Shown here: positions 34,690 through 43,160 of the stretch, in pieces
Position numbering within the stretch: position 1 is the stretch's first letter
Layout of the letters: each line of letters begins with the position of its first letter
Origin: SPJN01 sp965229935
GTDB lineage: Bacteria > Pseudomonadota > Alphaproteobacteria > SPJN01
Direction of reading: 5' to 3'
NCBI GenBank assembly: GCA_965229935.1
Contig: CBDDKB010000002.1
Span: 744,001-808,000, forward strand
DNA: 64,000 nt
Notes under the pieces: model-generated
Told to the model about the DNA's origin: nothing
Database searches by the model: none
What the model saw: only the letters and a program-made list of their open reading frames with translations
Translations under genes and position numbers: made by a program

Positions 34690-36411
34690 ATGGCACGCAT
34701 ATTGCGCGGGTTGCTGATCATACTGGCTATGGTCATTGTTGTTGCGGGGCTTGGCGGTTTTGCCCTTTATCGTCAGTGGAACCCTGCGCCGCCTGCGGCA
34801 CAGGTTTTCTATAATGGGCCTGTACTGACCATGAATGCCGATAATGACATTGCCGATGCAGTCCTGGTGAAAGGCAATGCTATCGCGATGGTTGGCGCGA
34901 CAGATGATGTGCTGGCAGCAGCGCCCGAAAGTGCCATCCGCCATGACTTAAAGGGCAGGGCGCTGATGCCGGGCTTTATTGATGCCCATGGTCATTATCC
35001 CGGTTGGGGGGTGATGAGTGTCGCGGTCAATCTCTCAAGCCCTCCCGTCGGGAACGTCCGCACCATAGACGAGATTAAGGCCCTGATCGCGGCCAAGGCT
35101 GCCACTGCCGCGCCGGGCGCGTGGATCGTTGGCATGGGCTATGACGATACATTGATTGCCGAAATGCGCCACCCAACCGCGGCTGACCTTGATGAGGTTG
35201 CCCCAGATAATCCGGTCGGGATCCTGCATGTGTCAGGTCACATGTTGGTTGTGAATTCCCGCGCCATGCAGGAAATGGCGGTTGATAAAAACACACCTGA
35301 TCCTGAGGGGGGCGAGATTGTCCGTTATGAGGACGGCTCGCCGACCGGGCTGATGAAGGAAACGGCAACCTATATCTTCCAGCCCAAATTGTTGGGCTTT
35401 GGCCCCGCGGATATTTTAACGCTGTTGCAGGCGGGGAATGACGATTATCTCTATAAGGGGGTAACAACCGCGCAAAATGGCCTGTCAGACAAAATGATGT
35501 TTGAACCCTTGGGCTGGGCATCCCGCGTCGGCTTTATCCCGATCCGCATCGTCTCTTTGGTTGATGCGGAATTCGCGCTGGAATCGATGCAGACAGGCAC
35601 GCTGTTTGATTTTGAAAGCGACAAGTATCATGTGGCGGGGGTTAAAATCGTCACCGATGGGTCCATTCAGGGCTATACTGGGTATTTGGGCGAACCGTAT
35701 TTTGTTCCCCATACAAGCCATGGCCCTGACTATCGCGGCTATCCGATCTATCAGGCAGATGACTTGAACGATCTTGTTTCACGTTCAATGCAGGCAGGAT
35801 TGCGGCCCTATTTGCATGGCAATGGCGATGCATCGATTGACATGATTTTGGATGCGGTGGAGTTGGGGCAGCAGGCTGCGCCCACTATGCACGATGCGTG
35901 GCCTGTGATCATTCATGCGCAGATGATGCGGTCCGACCAGATCGCACGGGCAAAGGCGCTTTCTGTCAGCCCCAGTTTTTTCAACGCCCATGTCTATTAT
36001 TGGGGGGATCGACATCGGGATATTTTTATGGGGCCAGAACGGGCCGCGAGGATGAGCCCGATGAATGAGGCTTTGATGGCAGAGCTACCCTTTACGTTGC
36101 ATCTCGACACGCCGATTGTGCCGATGGACCCTTGGGTCATGATCTGGTCTGCGGTTGAACGGCAAACATCAAGCGGCAATGTGTTGGGCCCGGATCAACG
36201 GATCAGCCTGATGCAAGCCATTCGCGGCACGACGATTGACGCTGCATGGCAGGCAGGGCTTGCGGACAAGACAGGTAGTATCGAGCAGGGCAAATGGGCT
36301 GATCTGATCATTGTTGATCAAGACCCGCGCACCGCAACAGACTTGCGGGCGATCAAGACCATCGCAACATTTGTCGGTGGCGTGGAACATTATCGGGCAG
36401 GCGCGAACTGA
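34690..36411 (+). CDS. Amidohydrolase-superfamily protein, YtcJ-like
   Basis: A 573-residue metal-dependent hydrolase anchored by one N-terminal helix (GLLIILAMVIVVAGLGGFAL), so it probably acts in the periplasm. The YtcJ-type layout is clear: QVFYNGPVLTMNADN opening, metal ligands in GFIDAHGH, a long insert, then VKIVTDGSIQGYTG, later His ligands (HGNGDASIDMIL) and the C-terminal return strand GKWADLIIVDQDPR. Family members hydrolyse amide or related bonds; the substrate is unknown. Its stop abuts the convergent glutathione-transferase gene with no gap. Confidence 0.88.
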   Translation: MARILRGLLIILAMVIVVAGLGGFALYRQWNPAPPAAQVFYNGPVLTMNADNDIADAVLVKGNAIAMVGATDDVLAAAPESAIRHDLKGRALMPGFIDAHGHYPGWGVMSVAVNLSSPPVGNVRTIDEIKALIAAKAATAAPGAWIVGMGYDDTLIAEMRHPTAADLDEVAPDNPVGILHVSGHMLVVNSRAMQEMAVDKNTPDPEGGEIVRYEDGSPTGLMKETATYIFQPKLLGFGPADILTLLQAGNDDYLYKGVTTAQNGLSDKMMFEPLGWASRVGFIPIRIVSLVDAEFALESMQTGTLFDFESDKYHVAGVKIVTDGSIQGYTGYLGEPYFVPHTSHGPDYRGYPIYQADDLNDLVSRSMQAGLRPYLHGNGDASIDMILDAVELGQQAAPTMHDAWPVIIHAQMMRSDQIARAKALSVSPSFFNAHVYYWGDRHRDIFMGPERAARMSPMNEALMAELPFTLHLDTPIVPMDPWVMIWSAVERQTSSGNVLGPDQRISLMQAIRGTTIDAAWQAGLADKTGSIEQGKWADLIIVDQDPRTATDLRAIKTIATFVGGVEHYRAGAN

Positions 36412-37434
36412 TCAGGGGGTAACCGGGTGCAGCGTGGTCCTGATAAGGTCATCGTCGCGCAATAGCTGCCGCAAATCAGCAGAGCCTTGTTCCACCAATT
36501 GGTGTTGTTTATCTATGATAGCTGTTTGCCAGCTTGGGCGTGCTTTCAGACGATCAAAATAGGCAGCCACATTGCTTAGATCACTGTGCGACTTGTAATA
36601 ATCAAGCCAGCCAGTTTCGTCGATGCGCAGCAAGGCACTGGCGAGCGTGATGTCTGCCAATGTGAATTGATCGCCCAATATCCAGTCGCCGGCTGATTGG
36701 CCAAGCGCATCGTCCAGCTTTTTCAAATGATTGCGTGCTGCATCACGTGCGCCACCCACAAGGTCAGTCAGGGGCTTTGCACGCATCAAACCGCGCAGGC
36801 CGAACAGCTTGGCAGCGGTGAAAAAGAAGGGGCGTTTCTTGTCAGGATGAAATAGCAGCCCCGGCACCAGTTTGCCGAAGCTGATATACTGCATCATGGT
36901 CACAAAGATCGGCATGGTCAGGGCGGGGACGCAAGGCCCCAATCGGCCTTCCTGATTACCCAAAGGGTCGTCATTAGTGATGTTGCAATAGTCAAGCCAG
37001 AGGTTCATCTCTGCCAGCTTATCAGGATCGGTCGGGGTCAGTTGCGGCGCATCGGCTGCTGCGTGGGCGGCGGCATATTTCAGAATATCGTCTGATTCAT
37101 AGATCGGATTGCCGTTATGAACCAGTACAGGCAATATACCAGCCGGATTGACCTTTAAGTAGGCTGGGCTGATGGTTTCATACTGGCCTGTTTCAACCAG
37201 ATCTATGGGCCTATGGGTATAGGTGATCCCCAATTCTGCCATGGCAAGCCGTGCCTTGCGCGAACAGTGGGAGAATGAGTTGCTGTAAAGCTCAAACTCA
37301 TCCTCATAGGGCAGGGTAATATCAGTGTGAATGCCACCAGCCATCGGGTGCGATTTGCGGCGTGATTTTTCAACCCCATACCAGACCACAAATATGGCGA
37401 GTATAACCAGTGTGATGAGCAGCCCTGTGGACAT
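36412..37434 (-). CDS. Membrane-anchored glutathione S-transferase-like protein
   Basis: A 340-residue protein with an N-terminal membrane helix (LLITLVILAIFVVWYGV) followed by a thioredoxin-fold GST N-domain (FELYSNSFSHCSRKARLAMAEL; VNPAGILPVLVHNG; YESDDILKYAA). The helical GST C-domain is interrupted by a large insert (about 165-230) with further hydrophobic segments. The end LGDQFTLADITLASALLRI is a standard GST C-domain motif. The active-site position offers SHCS, so Cys or Ser chemistry is possible. A good GGGAGG site precedes the ATG. Activity unknown. Confidence 0.82.
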   Translation of the reverse strand: MSTGLLITLVILAIFVVWYGVEKSRRKSHPMAGGIHTDITLPYEDEFELYSNSFSHCSRKARLAMAELGITYTHRPIDLVETGQYETISPAYLKVNPAGILPVLVHNGNPIYESDDILKYAAAHAAADAPQLTPTDPDKLAEMNLWLDYCNITNDDPLGNQEGRLGPCVPALTMPIFVTMMQYISFGKLVPGLLFHPDKKRPFFFTAAKLFGLRGLMRAKPLTDLVGGARDAARNHLKKLDDALGQSAGDWILGDQFTLADITLASALLRIDETGWLDYYKSHSDLSNVAAYFDRLKARPSWQTAIIDKQHQLVEQGSADLRQLLRDDDLIRTTLHPVTP

Positions 37435-37544
37435 GATAGCCTCCCTCTTTTCAGCCCTACCTAAGAAGGATGATGGCTGATTACAAGGAAAAGCGGGGCG
37501 TGCAATTTGGTAAATCTGGAGAATTTACGCGCGTAATGCGCCGC

Positions 37545-37589
37545 AAAAAGGCCGGATAGTTGGCCAAAATGGCAAGATACCCGGCCTTT
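37545..37589 (-). terminator. Terminator of the outer-membrane protein gene
   Basis: Read on the minus strand, AAAGGCCGG pairs with CCGGCCTTT over 9 bp. A 25-nt loop contains a small inner hairpin (TTGCC...GGCCAA), and the right arm runs into five T residues. It lies 12 nt beyond the stop of the gene at 37601-38611. Confidence 0.75.
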
Positions 37590-37600
37590 GCGTTGTCGAA

Positions 37601-38611
37601 TTAGAAGGCTGCCTGCAGCCCGATGGTCAGCATATCATCCATCTTTAGCTGCGGGCCGTTCAGGTCCTGATAGACGGTCTTTTCATACTCAACCGCGATG
37701 CGGTGGCCTTTCAGAGCAGTGCCGGGGATCACATAGTTGAGGCCAATACCAAGATCGACCCATTCGCCGCCATGATTGTCGGGGTCCGTGGTCGGTGCGG
37801 GACGAGCCAGAATTTTCCTGTCTGCACCATGAACGGCGCCGGCTGATCGGCCTGTAACGCGACCTGTCACTGAAATAGACTCTGACAGCAGATGATTGAC
37901 ATAACCTGTCAGCTTGACCCTATTGCCAAGGCGGTAATCATTGTCGTTGGTCCCGGTACGGAAGACCGTATCAAGCTGGGCGCCAAACTTGGTGTTGGGC
38001 CCTGTTATGTCCAAAAAGTCGGTCCAAGTTACACCGGCAAGAATGTCATAGGTGCCGGAGCCGAGCTGCATCGGGTAGGGCAAGTGACCGGGGATTGTGT
38101 CTTTCTCATCAATAGACCCGGTGGGAAGTGACACGCCGATTTTTAGATGCGCGGTGTCTGTCAGCTTTTGCAGGCCCGTTACTTTAACGTCGCCCCAGCC
38201 CTTTGACTTGGCAACGAACACAGTCCCGTTTGGGCGCTGATGATCCATGCTGTTTTCCAAATAAGGTGCCATGACCATCAATGTCAGATCATTAGACCAA
38301 CCATACATCATGCCGAACATGTGCATGTCTGTTGTCATTCTTAACGGTACAACGGGGAAGCCAAAATTTGTACGTACCGACGCGGGGCTAAGATCTGTTG
38401 TGCCGTTGCGATTGTCTTCCATCTCCATCCGCATAAAACGGTAAGAGACCATCCATTGTCCTTCACCGTGGCGGTGATCACCCATGACGCCAATGGGGGC
38501 ATGGCCAAGTGGGCTGGGCAGATGATCTTCATGCGCGAAGGTAGCAGATGAGAAAAGCAGTGAGAAAGCGGCGGCAGCCAGCGCTGCGCCCGTGCGAGAT
38601 TTAAGAGTCAT
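37601..38611 (-). CDS. Outer-membrane beta-barrel protein, MetA-pathway/transporter-like
   Basis: A 336-residue secreted protein. The signal peptide ends at TFA-HEDH. The mature N-terminus is rich in His (HEDHLPSPLGHAPIGVMGDHRHGEG) and then Met (SYRFMRMEMEDN, MHMFGMMYG). Alternating polar/hydrophobic strands and a terminal Phe (LQAAF) indicate an outer-membrane barrel of the Phenol_MetA_deg-like type. The His/Met-rich start suggests copper or another soft-metal ligand (inference). The DUF2946-like gene just upstream on the same strand supports a metal-related unit. Ribosome-binding site GGA before the ATG. Confidence 0.75.
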   Translation of the reverse strand: MTLKSRTGAALAAAAFSLLFSSATFAHEDHLPSPLGHAPIGVMGDHRHGEGQWMVSYRFMRMEMEDNRNGTTDLSPASVRTNFGFPVVPLRMTTDMHMFGMMYGWSNDLTLMVMAPYLENSMDHQRPNGTVFVAKSKGWGDVKVTGLQKLTDTAHLKIGVSLPTGSIDEKDTIPGHLPYPMQLGSGTYDILAGVTWTDFLDITGPNTKFGAQLDTVFRTGTNDNDYRLGNRVKLTGYVNHLLSESISVTGRVTGRSAGAVHGADRKILARPAPTTDPDNHGGEWVDLGIGLNYVIPGTALKGHRIAVEYEKTVYQDLNGPQLKMDDMLTIGLQAAF

Positions 38612-38650
38612 TTGAATTGTCCTGTGTTTAACGGATTTGGATAGTGGTCG

Positions 38651-39124
38651 TTAAACAGAGGGGGGTGGCGCTCGTCCGTGATAGGCCTGTGGGGCAACAG
38701 CCGTGCCCCGGTCTATATCAGCGCTAAAATAGGCAACTAACCTGATTTCCAAACTGGGCAAGGCTGCAACAGGTGCCGCAACTGGCGCGACCGGCAGCAG
38801 CGAACAGCAAAGCTGGCAATCATGATCAGCGGGCAATTCGTGGTCTGACCCGTTCAGGCAAGACGCCTGCTTGATAATCTTGTCACCTGAAACAATCTGA
38901 TCGACTGAAATTGCGGGGCCGGTTTGGGCAAGAATCATCTGGCCCGACATTGTACCCTGCGCAGGCAATAATGCGCCCAAACTTGTAATTAACAGAGCAA
39001 TAACAAGCACTAAGCGATTGGGGGCCGCATGGCCCTTTATGGTCCGAAATCCAGTCATAGGTGGCGCGACCATATCGGTTTGCAAAATTGGGGGCAATGA
39101 CACAATTGCCGCGACCTGTGTCAT
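38651..39124 (-). CDS. DUF2946-like small membrane protein
   Basis: A protein of up to 157 residues with one hydrophobic segment (LVLVIALLITSLGALLPA), a Cys/His cluster (ASCLNGSDHELPADHDCQLCC) and a C-terminal YHGRAPPPSV. The cluster and the ending R-x-P-P are characteristic of DUF2946, found beside metal (often copper) handling genes. The start is unsettled: ATGs at 39124, 39073 and 39058 all lack a clear ribosome-binding site; 39058 (MTGFRTIKG) best fits the length of the family. It is followed 39 nt later by the His/Met-rich outer-membrane protein. Confidence 0.65.
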   Translation of the reverse strand: MTQVAAIVSLPPILQTDMVAPPMTGFRTIKGHAAPNRLVLVIALLITSLGALLPAQGTMSGQMILAQTGPAISVDQIVSGDKIIKQASCLNGSDHELPADHDCQLCCSLLPVAPVAAPVAALPSLEIRLVAYFSADIDRGTAVAPQAYHGRAPPPSV

Positions 39125-39177
39125 GTGGAAAACTAGCGGATGCGGCTAGGTGAGTCGTGTTTTGCGAGGGAGAGATC

Positions 39178-39519
39178 ATGTCTGACAATCAAGTAGCGCC
39201 CGCGGGTGGGCAAAGCCCGACATTGCTGTATATCGGGTATGCATTGGCGATTTTTCTGCCACTTGGCGCGATCATTTTGGGGTTTGTTGCACGGAATGAC
39301 TATCGCAACTCCTCCTATGACGGGCATTGTGATAATTTGATCCAGATATTTTGGGTAGGACTTGTTCTCGCGATTGCTGGCACCGTGCTGTCATTTATCG
39401 GCGTCGGCTTCTTGATCTTTATATGGTTGTTTATCTGGTACGCTATAAGAATTGTTAAAGGTCTGGTCGCCCTTAGTAAGAACGAGGCCTATGTTCCCGG
39501 CAATCCGTTCTGGTTCTAG
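39178..39519 (+). CDS. DUF4870-like membrane protein
   Basis: A 113-residue integral membrane protein with three hydrophobic helices (LLYIGYALAIFLPLGAIIL; IFWVGLVLAIAGTVLSFI; FLIFIWLFIWYAIRIV). The pattern helix - short basic loop with DYRNSSYDGH - two helices - VKGLVALSKNEAY is that of DUF4870 proteins, whose role is unknown. The ATG at 39178 has GGGAGAG just upstream. Divergent from the DUF2946 gene, with no sequence hint of shared function. Confidence 0.75.
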   Translation: MSDNQVAPAGGQSPTLLYIGYALAIFLPLGAIILGFVARNDYRNSSYDGHCDNLIQIFWVGLVLAIAGTVLSFIGVGFLIFIWLFIWYAIRIVKGLVALSKNEAYVPGNPFWF

Positions 39520-39542
39520 GATCACTAGAATAGCGTGAGAGT

Positions 39543-39567
39543 GAGCGGGACGGGACGCGCCCCGCTC
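39543..39567. terminator. Hairpin between convergent genes
   Basis: GAGCGGG (39543-39549) pairs with CCCGCTC (39561-39567) across an 11-nt GC-rich loop. It sits between the stop of the DUF4870 gene and the stop of the convergent fumarylacetoacetate-hydrolase gene. Neither strand has a proper T run, so it is at best a weak or Rho-assisted bidirectional terminator. Confidence 0.4.
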
Positions 39568-39574
39568 AACACCT

Positions 39575-40450
39575 TTACTTGACGTGGGGTGTCACGTCTT
39601 CGTTGATCATTTGGTTGGACAGGGTGCCAAGGCCCGCGATCTCAACCTCTACCGTGTCGCCGGCTTTCAAGAATTGCGGCGGCTTCATCGCGACGCCAAC
39701 ACCACTGGGCGTGCCGGTAAAGATCACATCGCCTGGTTCCAGCGTCATCGCAGCGCTAAGCTCAGCGATTAGGTGATCAATCTTGAAAATCAAATGTTTG
39801 GTATTTGATTTTTGGCGCACCTCGCCATTCACACGACATTCAATATCGAGCGCATGAGGGTCGGCAATTTCATCACGCGTTGTCAGCCACGGCCCGATGG
39901 GGCCATGTGTGTCAAAGCTTTTCCCGATGGTGAATTGGGGGGACCGGAACTGCCAGTCACGAACAGACACATCATTGCCGCAGCAATAGCCTGCAATCGC
40001 ATTCAGCGCATCTTCTGGGGCGATATGGCGGCAACGATGGCCGATAACGACAACCAATTCAGCCTCATAATCAATTAAGTCACTGACGGCGGGTTTCAGT
40101 ACAGTTGCCCCGGGGCCGACAATGGCGGTTGGAGGCTTGGTGAACCATGTGGCGTTTTCCGGCTTGTCCCGGCCTGTTTCTTCAACATGGTCGGCATAAT
40201 TCAGCCCAACACAAAAAATCTTGCGCGGGTTTTCAACCGGGGCATGAAGCGTTACGGCGGATAGGGGGATTGTCGCCTCCGCATTGCGATCAGCTTCCTT
40301 CGCCTTCCGTCCGCTCGTGTCGCCCCAACTGAAATAGTCAATCATGTCAGTTGGGAAGTCGGGGTCATAGGCGCTTAGGTCGATAAGCTTGTCGCCCTTG
40401 ACGATGCCAAGTCGTTTGCCCTTATCATCTTCAAATGTTGCAAGTTTCAT
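39575..40450 (-). CDS. Fumarylacetoacetate hydrolase-family protein
   Basis: A 291-residue cytoplasmic enzyme of the FAH superfamily. The N-terminal lid (MKLATFEDDKGKRLGIV) precedes the catalytic domain with KIFCVGLNYADHVEET, the metal-ligand run DYEAELVVVIGHRCR, NDVSVRDWQ, GKSFDTHGPIGPW and GDVIFTGTPSGVG. Relatives include acylpyruvases, oxaloacetate tautomerases and 2-keto-3-deoxy-L-fuconate or C-C bond hydrolases of aromatic catabolism; sequence alone does not choose. GGAGG precedes the ATG. Stand-alone gene. Confidence 0.9.
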   Translation of the reverse strand: MKLATFEDDKGKRLGIVKGDKLIDLSAYDPDFPTDMIDYFSWGDTSGRKAKEADRNAEATIPLSAVTLHAPVENPRKIFCVGLNYADHVEETGRDKPENATWFTKPPTAIVGPGATVLKPAVSDLIDYEAELVVVIGHRCRHIAPEDALNAIAGYCCGNDVSVRDWQFRSPQFTIGKSFDTHGPIGPWLTTRDEIADPHALDIECRVNGEVRQKSNTKHLIFKIDHLIAELSAAMTLEPGDVIFTGTPSGVGVAMKPPQFLKAGDTVEVEIAGLGTLSNQMINEDVTPHVK

Positions 40451-40556
40451 GTCTGTGCCTCCGTTTATAAACAGTTTTATAAGGTAGGGGCATGACAGGT
40501 GCCAGTCTGAATTCTATATATAGTCAGGTTTGCAAATTTAAGGCGCGTTCCCACCT

Positions 40557-41003
40557 ATGGTCACACTTTATATTGATGCAGATGCCTGTCCCGTGAAGGG
40601 GGAGGCTGAAAAGGTCGCCACTCGCTATGGCGTCACTCTTTTATTTGTGTCGAATAGCGGCGGTCGCCCGTCGCCTAATCCGCTTGTAAAACATATCATG
40701 GTTGCAGAGGGGGCAGATGCCGCTGATGACTGGATTGTCGATCAGGCCGCGGCTGGTGATATTGTTGTTACTGCTGACATTCCGCTTGCCGCCCGGGCGC
40801 TTGAAAAGCAGGCGCTGGTGATCAATCACACAGGATCAAAATTTGATGAGGCGATGATCGGCAATGCCTTGGCCATGCGTGATTTGAAAAGCCAGTTGCG
40901 AGACGAAGGTGTGATAAGTGGCGGTGGCCGCAGTTTTTCCAAACAGGATCGGTCGCGTTTTCTACAGGCGCTTGATACATTGCTAAGCAAGGCAACAAGA
41001 TAA
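40557..41003 (+). CDS. YaiI/YqxD-family protein (UPF0178)
   Basis: A 148-residue cytoplasmic protein of the UPF0178 (DUF188) family, usual length. The conserved start LYIDADACPVKGEAEKVA and the acidic core IVVTADIPLAARALEK suggest a PIN-like nuclease fold with a metal site. The ending GGGRSFSKQDRSRFLQALD is also family-typical. Biological role unknown. It is 26 nt upstream of purT on the same strand, likely one transcript. Confidence 0.92.
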   Translation: MVTLYIDADACPVKGEAEKVATRYGVTLLFVSNSGGRPSPNPLVKHIMVAEGADAADDWIVDQAAAGDIVVTADIPLAARALEKQALVINHTGSKFDEAMIGNALAMRDLKSQLRDEGVISGGGRSFSKQDRSRFLQALDTLLSKATR

Positions 41004-41029
41004 ATGCGAAACGAACAAAAGGGGATGGT

Positions 41030-42181
41030 ATGAGCCACGTAACCGCAAAGGTGCTGCTGCTGGGCAGTGGTGAGCTGGGCAAGGAATTGACAATCAGCCT
41101 GCAACGATTGGGCTGTGATGTTATCGCGTGCGATGCCTATGACAATGCCCCTGCCATGCAGGTTGCAGACGCTTGCGAAATCTTTTCCATGCTGGATGGT
41201 GATGCGTTGTCTGCCGTGATCGATAAGCACCAGCCCGACTTTATCGTGCCAGAGGTTGAGGCGATTGCGACAGAGGTGTTGTTGGCGAAGGAGGCCGAGG
41301 GCTATCACGTCGTGCCGTCGGCCAATGCTGTGAACCTGACAATGAACCGTGATCGGATACGTGATCGCGCGGCGGAACTTGGGTTGCGCACCGCACAATT
41401 TGCCTATGCAGAATCCGAAGAAGAACTGGTGGCAGAGGCTGCCAAGATCGGCGGGAAGGTTGTGGTTAAACCCGTCATGTCAAGCTCAGGCAAGGGGCAA
41501 AGCACAGCAGAGGGTGAGGCTGAGGTGCGTGAGGCATGGGCCTTTGCGCTTGCCGGAATGCGGGGCGATCGCGCGCGCGTGATTGTTGAGGAGTTTATTG
41601 ACTTTGACTATGAAATCACGCTGCTGACAGTTACTCAACGTGATGGCGACGCGCTTTATTGCGCCCCCATAGGTCATGTGCAGGAACGGGGTGATTATCA
41701 GTTCAGTTGGCAGCCTGCGGATTGTTCTGATGCAGCGATTGCAGAAGCCCAGCGTATGGCCGCGATCATAACGGCAGAGCTAGGCGGGGCTGGCTTGTTC
41801 GGGGTTGAGTTTTTTGTGACAAAGGCAGGTGACGTTATCTTTTCTGAACTTAGCCCACGGCCCCATGATACGGGCATGGTCACACTTTACACGCAGGCTT
41901 TGACGGAATTTGATTTGCATGCCCGTGCCTTTTTGGGGCTGCCTATCCCGCAAATCGATTTGCTGCGGGCTGGCGCAAGTCATGTGATCCTAGCGCCAAA
42001 GAACGCCAGCGGGCCTTATCGCGTTGCTGGGTTGGCAGACGGGATGGCGGTGCCGGGCGCTGATGTGCGCCTATTCGGCAAGCCTGTGATGAAAAGCTAT
42101 CGCCGTCTGGGGGTTGCGCTGGGCGGGTCGCTGGATGTGGCGCGGGAGGCAGCAGGTAAGGTCAGGATTGAACCTGCCTAA
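41030..42181 (+). CDS. purT: Formate-dependent GAR transformylase (PurT)
   Basis: Purine synthesis enzyme that uses ATP and formate to formylate glycinamide ribonucleotide without folate. A 383-residue ATP-grasp protein: LLLGSGELGKEL near the N-terminus, PEVEAIATEVL, the ATP-grasp lysine regions (GKVVVKPVMSSSGKGQS) and metal ligands (GVEFFVTKAGDVIFSELSPRPHDTG). Length is normal. GGGGATGG precedes the ATG. It is convergent with lpxK, and the two coding regions overlap by 20 nt. Confidence 0.95.
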   Translation: MSHVTAKVLLLGSGELGKELTISLQRLGCDVIACDAYDNAPAMQVADACEIFSMLDGDALSAVIDKHQPDFIVPEVEAIATEVLLAKEAEGYHVVPSANAVNLTMNRDRIRDRAAELGLRTAQFAYAESEEELVAEAAKIGGKVVVKPVMSSSGKGQSTAEGEAEVREAWAFALAGMRGDRARVIVEEFIDFDYEITLLTVTQRDGDALYCAPIGHVQERGDYQFSWQPADCSDAAIAEAQRMAAIITAELGGAGLFGVEFFVTKAGDVIFSELSPRPHDTGMVTLYTQALTEFDLHARAFLGLPIPQIDLLRAGASHVILAPKNASGPYRVAGLADGMAVPGADVRLFGKPVMKSYRRLGVALGGSLDVAREAAGKVRIEPA

Positions 42182-43160
42182 GTAGATCATCCAGCAGGTC
42201 AGGCTGATCCAGTTTCAAGTCAACACGCACAGTCATCACACTGCCGCGTGCCGTGGCGGGTAGCTTCACAGCATCTTTTTCCGTTGTGACGACAATCGAT
42301 TGGGTTTTGTTTTTGTGCCGTTCGATTAACAGCAGTTCCTGCGGTTTCAACTTGTGGTGATCTGGAAAGGCGAAGGTGCCAACAAGCTCTGCCCCCAGGC
42401 TGCGTACCGTGTCAAAAAACTTGTCCGGGCTGCCAATACCGCAAAAGGCTGTCACTTTTTGACCTGCTAGCCAAAGGGATTCAGGGCCGGGTTCAAGTTG
42501 TCCTGTCAATTGCGGCAGGTGATTGAATGATGCGGGGATTGAACGGTCCAGGCAAGTCTTGGCGTCAGGGCCAATCGCTAGTACTGCCTGCGCGCGGGCA
42601 AGGCCATGGTCAATTGGTTCTCGCAAGGGGCCAGCAGGGATCAGTCGCTCATTCCCGAACCCGCGCTCGGCATCCATAACAATCAGGCTGAAATCCTTAT
42701 GAAGCGATGGGTTCTGAAAACCATCATCGAGAATGATGTGGCTCGCCTCGCCATCCTTTTCGATCAGCTTGGCCCCTGCGGCCCTGTCGGTGGCGATATA
42801 GACGCTGGTATGTGCTGCGAGCAAAAGCGGCTCGTCCCCCACAAGGTCGGGATTGTGAATGACTGGATCTACCTTGACCGGGCCTGAATGCGATCCACCA
42901 TAACCGCGTGACAGGATTGCGGGGCTATGCCCCATCTCCACAAGGCGCTGTGCAATCAGCAGGGCGGTAGGTGTTTTGCCGGTACCGCCTGCGATTAGAT
43001 TACCCACACAGATAACTGGCAGGCGCGACTTGTAACAGCCTTCAGTCTTGTTGATGCGGCGGACGGATTCGGCCTTATAGATCGCGGATAGGGGGGCTAA
43101 CAGACGCGCTGCCGCGCCGGGGCTTGCTTTATCACGCCACCAAAATTGGGGTGCCTTCAT
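42162..43160 (-). CDS. lpxK: Tetraacyldisaccharide 4'-kinase
   Basis: Phosphorylates the lipid A precursor disaccharide at the inner membrane. 332 residues. The Walker A-like motif is VICVGNLIAGGTGKTPTALL, followed by SRGYGGSHSGPVKV and the conserved HIILDDGFQNPSLHKDFSL. The C-terminus (VVTTEKDAVKLP) is family-typical. The ATG at 43160 overlaps the waaA stop (ATGA), making it the last gene of the lipid A/Kdo operon. The frame is open to 43181 but the family start is MKAPQFWW. Confidence 0.95.
   Translation of the reverse strand: MKAPQFWWRDKASPGAAARLLAPLSAIYKAESVRRINKTEGCYKSRLPVICVGNLIAGGTGKTPTALLIAQRLVEMGHSPAILSRGYGGSHSGPVKVDPVIHNPDLVGDEPLLLAAHTSVYIATDRAAGAKLIEKDGEASHIILDDGFQNPSLHKDFSLIVMDAERGFGNERLIPAGPLREPIDHGLARAQAVLAIGPDAKTCLDRSIPASFNHLPQLTGQLEPGPESLWLAGQKVTAFCGIGSPDKFFDTVRSLGAELVGTFAFPDHHKLKPQELLLIERHKNKTQSIVVTTEKDAVKLPATARGSVMTVRVDLKLDQPDLLDDLLRQVQS

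Noticed and set aside
40451..40556. Riboswitch upstream of the YaiI-purT pair
   Set aside because: The 106-bp leader has no recognisable purine-type or other aptamer core and no terminator/antiterminator pair.
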